This document shows, in pieces, positions 6,615 to 10,136 of a stretch of DNA of 10,136 nt. This DNA comes from an uncultured Actinomycetes bacterium (GTDB lineage: Bacteria; Actinomycetota; Acidimicrobiia; Acidimicrobiales; Ilumatobacteraceae), in NCBI GenBank assembly GCA_903925985.1, contig CAIYHK010000222.1:1-10136 (forward strand), in the 5' to 3' direction. Under the pieces are notes generated by a model. It made no database searches, was not told the origin of the DNA, and worked only from the letters and a program-made list of their open reading frames with translations. The position numbers were made by a program, and so were the translations under genes. Positions within the stretch are counted from its first letter, which is position 1, and each line of letters opens with the position of its first letter.

Positions 6615-7587
6615 CGGTTGCCTCTGCTGCTGGTCGTGCCGGCTGTGAGTTGCGGTCATATGCGGCAACAATGTCTGCCACTATGCGATGTCTCACCACA
6701 TCACCTGCACCCAAGTGAACAAAAGTGAGGCCATCAATCCCAGTCAATACGCGTTCGAGACCGCGCAGTGCGCTTCGTGCACCTGGCACATCAACCTGGG
6801 TGGTGTCGCCAGTGATCACGCATCGCGAGCCAAACCCAATTCTGGTGAGAAACATCTTCATCTGTTCAGGCGATGCATTCTGTGCCTCATCCAAGATGAT
6901 GAATGAGTTATTCAAGGTGCGTCCACGCATGAAGGCCAATGGCGCCACTTCAATAACGCCGCGTTCAATGTATTTCTGAATAACTTCGGGATCGATCATG
7001 TCCTGCAAAGCATCAAACAGTGGACGTAGATACGGATCCACTTTGGCCATCAAGTCGCCTGGCAAAAATCCCAGCCGCTCGCCGGCCTCAACCGCGGGTC
7101 GCGTGAGGATGATTCTTTGTACCTGCTTTGATTGCAACGCTTGAACTGCGCATGCGACCGCAAGCCAACTCTTACCAGTTCCTGCGGGCCCAAGCCCGAA
7201 CGTAATCACGTTTTCGCGAATCGCATCGACGTATCGCTTCTGCCCCGCGGTTTTGGGTCGCACGGCGCGACCTTTGCTCGGCCTCACAATGTCATCAGTA
7301 AGAACTGCACTGGGTCGTTGATCGGAATTGACCATATCGATTGCGCGTTGCACCACCACTGCATCAAGTGGAGCTCCTCGCTGCAGTAATGCGACGAGTT
7401 CTTCAAAAAGCCCTGCGACTTTTCCAACTTCCGCACCATTGATTGACACTTCGTTTCCACGAACGTGAATTTTGGTGTTTGGAAATGTGCGCTCAATCTG
7501 GCGCACATACTCATCGCGAGGGCCAAGCAGCGTTGGCATCAGATGGGTTCCGGGAACGACGACTACCGCCGTGGCAGAGTCAGGCAT
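6607..7587 (-). CDS. phoH: PhoH-family P-loop ATPase (YbeZ type)
   Basis: This 326-residue protein is a PhoH/YbeZ-type ATPase, related to the superfamily 1 helicase core and found next to YbeY in many bacteria, where it is thought to act in RNA metabolism. An N-terminal region (about 25-100) with IHVRGNEVSING resembles the small nucleic-acid-binding domain of the family. The ATPase core has VRPKTAGQKRYVDAI, Walker A GPAGTGKS at 133-140, LTRPAVEAGERLGFLPGDL at 161-179, Walker B IILDEAQNAS at 230-239, TRIGFGSRCVITGDTTQVD at 248-266 and VRHRIVADIVAAY near the end. It starts 14 nt after the upstream GNAT-like gene. No good Shine-Dalgarno precedes ATG 7587; Met17 (ATG 7539, with GGAA upstream) is a possible alternative. 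Its stop overlaps the ybeY start by 8 bases. Confidence 0.95.
   Translation of the reverse strand: MPDSATAVVVVPGTHLMPTLLGPRDEYVRQIERTFPNTKIHVRGNEVSINGAEVGKVAGLFEELVALLQRGAPLDAVVVQRAIDMVNSDQRPSAVLTDDIVRPSKGRAVRPKTAGQKRYVDAIRENVITFGLGPAGTGKSWLAVACAVQALQSKQVQRIILTRPAVEAGERLGFLPGDLMAKVDPYLRPLFDALQDMIDPEVIQKYIERGVIEVAPLAFMRGRTLNNSFIILDEAQNASPEQMKMFLTRIGFGSRCVITGDTTQVDVPGARSALRGLERVLTGIDGLTFVHLGAGDVVRHRIVADIVAAYDRNSQPARPAAEATDG
6621..6625 (-). promoter_or_regulatory. Ribosome binding site deciding the ybeY start (AGAGG)
   Basis: On the minus strand AGAGG sits 6 nt before ATG 6614, inside the last codons of phoH. It supports the shorter ybeY over the upstream ATGs at 6671 and 6659 and indicates coupling of ybeY to phoH translation. 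Confidence 0.6.
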
Positions 7588-7601
7588 TTAGGAAGTGCGT
7601 T

Positions 7602-8222
7602 CTAGCGACGCGCGTTGACGTTGAGAGCGTCCGGTGCTCGTTCATCGTCCACAACGCTAGTCGGCGCAGCTGAAATCGCACCTGAAAAATCGACCGCAAA
7701 GTATCTCTGTGTACTTAGAGGAACCAGATCGGCTTCCGCAACCGAGCGCGCTAGGCGGATCATCAGCTCAGCAGCCCCGCCCTCATCATTGGGCTGGTTA
7801 ACTTCGGGCACGTCAAATACCAGCAGGGCGCCATCTGCGGCCTCAACAGCGAGTGCCTGTTTGGCCAGTGTTCCGATTGCCGCTGAAGCCACATAAGAGG
7901 GGTCAATGGTCACCCAGACCACGTAATGGACCTGCCCTGCGGAGTAGCGCTCTGGAAAGTGGATCTTGAAATAGCGCTCCGACAACCATCTAGTCCGGTT
8001 CACATCGGTCGATATCAGCGCCAGCCCTACGGGGCGGTCTTCGTCCCAAACGACCCAAACGCGGTTGGTGTGGTCGGCGAGTTGGTCAGCGAATTCAAGT
8101 CGATCGAGCATCTCATGGGTAACCGTGGCCTCGGCAGTGCGAATGTAGGCGCGTTCATAGACAGACCACAGAGAATCGACAAGTGGCTTGTCAACGATGT
8201 GTGAGTGTCGGGTGACGTACAT
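7602..8222 (-). CDS. Uncharacterised GNAT-like protein, first gene of the phoH operon
   Basis: I do not recognise a named family for this 206-residue protein. Its layout suggests an acetyltransferase (GNAT) fold: an N-terminal helical part (12-47), then strand WVVWDEDRPVGLALIST at 56-72, a basic/aromatic stretch (WLSERYFKIHFPERY, 79-93), a strand HYVVWVTIDP at 99-108 where GNAT motif A would begin, a following helix (AAIGTLAKQALAVEAA), and a strand LLVFDVPEVNQP. The RGxG acetyl-CoA pyrophosphate loop of standard GNATs is not visible (PSYVASAAIG instead), so it may be inactive or bind something else. No signal peptide or membrane segment is seen. GAAAG lies 6 nt before ATG 8222 and could act as ribosome site. 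It is separated from phoH by 14 nt and is presumably co-transcribed with it; its start diverges from the GGDEF-EAL gene. Confidence 0.75.
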   Translation of the reverse strand: MYVTRHSHIVDKPLVDSLWSVYERAYIRTAEATVTHEMLDRLEFADQLADHTNRVWVVWDEDRPVGLALISTDVNRTRWLSERYFKIHFPERYSAGQVHYVVWVTIDPSYVASAAIGTLAKQALAVEAADGALLVFDVPEVNQPNDEGGAAELMIRLARSVAEADLVPLSTQRYFAVDFSGAISAAPTSVVDDERAPDALNVNARR

Positions 8223-8314
8223 GGGCGGCTTTCTACACTTGAAGTGGCAATCCGCTTACTTTCAAGGCTAACGGGTCACGCACTACAAAAGGTGTCATCT
8301 AGTACCGTAAAAAC
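8223..8314. promoter_or_regulatory. Divergent promoter region between the phoH operon and the GGDEF-EAL gene
   Basis: These 92 bp are the longest noncoding stretch in the window and must carry the main promoter of the five-gene minus-strand operon as well as that of the plus-strand signalling gene. On the minus strand TAGCCT (8264-8269) fits TAnnnT and would give a leader of about 40 nt, but no -35 partner is clear. The plus-strand box is listed separately. I see no strong inverted repeat or operator. Confidence 0.5.
8303..8308 (+). promoter_or_regulatory. Putative -10 box (TACCGT) for leaderless GGDEF-EAL gene
   Basis: TACCGT matches TAnnnT and ends 6 nt before GTG 8315. The only purine-rich sequence upstream (AAAAGG, 8287-8292) is too far from the start to act as a Shine-Dalgarno, so a leaderless mRNA is the simplest reading. 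No -35 element is clear. Confidence 0.5.
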
Positions 8315-10136
8315 GTGTCGCAGCAAGGGTTTTCGCGTGTCTCCTGGCTGATGGTTCTGTCAGGCGCAACTTTTGCATGCGTCCACATGGTGATCCCTTC
8401 AGCGACCGTGAGTGATGCGCTTTATCTTGCAAGCACTGTTTTCTTTGGTGTTGCTTTGCTCGCCTCGGCGATAATTCACAAACCAGATCGACGCATTTGG
8501 CCCGTGGTCTTGGTTGTCGCGTTGTGTTCAGTCGCGGGACAAGTGGCCGGCAACAACACCGCACCGAATGAATCCATGCGTGCTGTCTCAGAGTTGCTTT
8601 TCTTTGCTACGCAACTTGCGTTGGTGATCGGGCTACTCGTGGTCGTCAATCGACGCGGCACTCATGAAGTGTCGAGCGTTCTTGGTGACTCCGTAATCGT
8701 GGCAATCGGTGTTTGGCTAACGGTTTGGATTTCATTACTGCAGCCGTCTCTTGACATCACGGGTGAAACAACCACTGTCACAATTATTCGAGGTGCAACA
8801 ACGGGTGCATCCGCAGTTGTCGTCCTGCTTCTCGCCTATCTCCTTTTTGCCGATGCAGTTCGCACACCAGCGGTCACTCTTCTCTCATCCGCCATCGGCT
8901 TTTCGTTAATGGGCGATCTTCTCTACGCCATTGATACATCGGGGCACGTTGAGATAGCGCAACATTTTGCATATGCCCCCTACGTGATGTGCTACTTCGT
9001 GGGTGCTGCAGCTTTCATGCATCCTTCGATCAGCCAGTTGACTGATCACGGGACTATTCGTAGTTCCCACAACCTCCTTGGAAGACTTGTCGTCACAACT
9101 TCTGCACTGGTTGTTCCGGTAATTTTTCTCTCGGTCACCAATCCAGAGTCGACCTCAGACCGAGTTGTCCGCACAATTTCCATAGCGGTTCTCGCAACAG
9201 CAGTGATGTTCCGAGTAGTTCAAGCAGTTCGGTCGAATGCAGCATCACAGGCCGCCCTTGTCCGCACCGCTAAGACCGATGCCTTGACTGGGCTCCCAAA
9301 TCGACCCTTAGTCATTGAGTATCTGGCAGAGGCGCTACAAAGTGCGTGGAAATCCAGTAGGCGCCCGACCGTGCTGTTCATTGACGTAGACCGATTCAAA
9401 GCCATCAATGACAGCCTCGGGCACGCAACTGGCGACGACGTATTGATGAGTGTTGCTTCGCGACTGAGCAACGCAGTTCCGGATCGCGCGATAGTCGGGC
9501 GCATCGCAGGAGATGAATTCGTAGTACTTGATCCAGGCACATACAGCGTGGCTGACGCGATGATGCTTGCCGATCATGTTCTCAATGCGTTCAAAGAACC
9601 GCTTGCGGTCGATCAGGGCGATGTTTTTGTTTCGGCGTCGATTGGTGTTGCTGTTGCCAGCAAGGGGCAAATGATTACCCCCGACGAATTACTGCGCAAT
9701 GCAGATACAGCGATGTATCGGGCGAAGCATGCCGGACGCAATTGTGTGGCCCTATTTGACGAATCAATGCTTGAACGCGTCACCCAACGCCTCGCCGTAG
9801 AAACCGCTCTTTATCGAGCTCTCGAACGCGAAGAACTCGAACTCTTCCATCAGCCGATCATTGATATCACCCTCGGCGATGTCGTGGGCTTCGAGGCGCT
9901 AATGCGCTGGGAACGCGAGGACGGCACGATGGTCTCCCCTGCCGAGTTCATTCCTATTGCTGAAGAGACCGGCACTATTGTCCCAATAGGCGCGTGGGCG
10001 CTACTTGAGGCGCTTTCACACTTACGTGGATGGATCGACGAAGGCGTTTGCAGCAAGGACGCGACCATGAGCGTGAATGTCTCCCCTAAGCAACTTCACG
10101 ATCCTAACTTTTTCGCAATTGTTAATGAAGCGCTGA
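8315..10136 (+). CDS. Membrane-anchored GGDEF-EAL cyclic-di-GMP protein, C-terminus cut by the right edge
   Basis: The frame is open from GTG 8315 through the window end (607 residues seen). Residues about 10-305 hold roughly ten hydrophobic segments of no sensor domain I can name. After a short cytoplasmic linker the GGDEF domain (about 318-480) begins with TDALTGLPNR and has FIDVDRFKAINDSLGHATGDDVL at 355-377 with the metal-binding Asp and the guanine-contacting Asn and Asp; its signature is AGDEF at 398-402. The RxxD inhibitory site is absent (PDRA at the expected position). The EAL domain starts near 495: FHQPIIDI, GFEALMRW with the EAL triplet at 527-529, SPAEFIPIAEETG, and SVNVSPKQL with a metal-ligand Asn. 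The rest of the EAL domain, including its DDFG-type loop, is missing, so phosphodiesterase activity cannot be judged. GTG 8315 is supported by a TACCGT box 6 nt upstream. Confidence 0.94.
   Translation, partial: MSQQGFSRVSWLMVLSGATFACVHMVIPSATVSDALYLASTVFFGVALLASAIIHKPDRRIWPVVLVVALCSVAGQVAGNNTAPNESMRAVSELLFFATQLALVIGLLVVVNRRGTHEVSSVLGDSVIVAIGVWLTVWISLLQPSLDITGETTTVTIIRGATTGASAVVVLLLAYLLFADAVRTPAVTLLSSAIGFSLMGDLLYAIDTSGHVEIAQHFAYAPYVMCYFVGAAAFMHPSISQLTDHGTIRSSHNLLGRLVVTTSALVVPVIFLSVTNPESTSDRVVRTISIAVLATAVMFRVVQAVRSNAASQAALVRTAKTDALTGLPNRPLVIEYLAEALQSAWKSSRRPTVLFIDVDRFKAINDSLGHATGDDVLMSVASRLSNAVPDRAIVGRIAGDEFVVLDPGTYSVADAMMLADHVLNAFKEPLAVDQGDVFVSASIGVAVASKGQMITPDELLRNADTAMYRAKHAGRNCVALFDESMLERVTQRLAVETALYRALEREELELFHQPIIDITLGDVVGFEALMRWEREDGTMVSPAEFIPIAEETGTIVPIGAWALLEALSHLRGWIDEGVCSKDATMSVNVSPKQLHDPNFFAIVNEAL

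Noticed and set aside
6615..6671. Longer YbeY start at ATG 6671
   Set aside because: It would overlap phoH by 65 bases and add residues rich in His, Arg and Gln that do not look like YbeY; ATG 6614 has a well-placed AGAGG.
10127..10136. TGA at the right edge as the end of the GGDEF-EAL gene
   Set aside because: In the frame from GTG 8315 the last codon is CTG followed by a lone A, so this TGA is out of frame; the EAL domain is also incomplete there.
1..10136. Search for CRISPR arrays, tRNA/rRNA genes, insertion sequences, phage genes or toxin-antitoxin pairs
   Set aside because: No regularly spaced repeats, tRNA-like sequence, transposase motifs or terminal repeats were seen by eye; nearly every base is accounted for by housekeeping genes.

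Overview
The window reads as chromosomal housekeeping DNA from an actinobacterium of moderate GC content. The pointers are a dispersed menaquinone (men) gene set, the conserved phoH-ybeY-CNNM/CBS gene string, GTG starts, and several TAnnnT boxes 6-7 nt before a GTG start (the pattern of leaderless transcripts). The style of the YbeY protein suggests Acidimicrobiia, possibly an aquatic lineage; this placement is inference. Coding density is very high: the largest gap, 92 bp, lies between divergent genes. I see no mobile element, prophage, CRISPR array or RNA gene.

Region 1 (1-3979) is a menaquinone locus whose genes alternate strand: menD (minus, C-terminal part beyond the left edge), a FrnE-type DsbA-family oxidoreductase plus menH (plus, translationally coupled), menA (minus) and menE (plus). 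MenD and MenH build SHCHC, MenE makes o-succinylbenzoyl-CoA, and MenA prenylates the naphthoate head group. menF, menC, menB and menG are not in the window. The genes are packed without spacers: 18 bp between the divergent menD and frnE starts, 0 bp between the convergent menH and menA stops, about 30-60 bp between the menA and menE starts, and a 2-base overlap of the menE and SDR stop codons.

Region 2 (3976-8222, minus strand) is a five-gene operon, in transcription order: a GNAT-like protein of unknown role, PhoH-family ATPase, YbeY rRNA-maturation endonuclease, a CNNM-CBS-CorC membrane protein, and a short-chain dehydrogenase/reductase. Spacings within it run from an 8-base overlap to 14 bp. 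phoH, ybeY and the CNNM gene form a widespread RNA-processing neighbourhood; the flanking GNAT-like and SDR genes are less expected there.

Region 3 (8315 to the right edge, plus strand) is a large membrane-anchored GGDEF-EAL protein. It starts with about ten membrane segments, followed by a GGDEF domain with an AGDEF signature and no I-site, then an EAL domain cut off by the window edge.

The observations most worth checking are loss of the first zinc-ligand histidine in YbeY (Gln151), the alternating-strand men layout, the set of likely leaderless promoters, and the membrane sensor of the GGDEF-EAL protein. I found no convincing previously undescribed multi-gene system.
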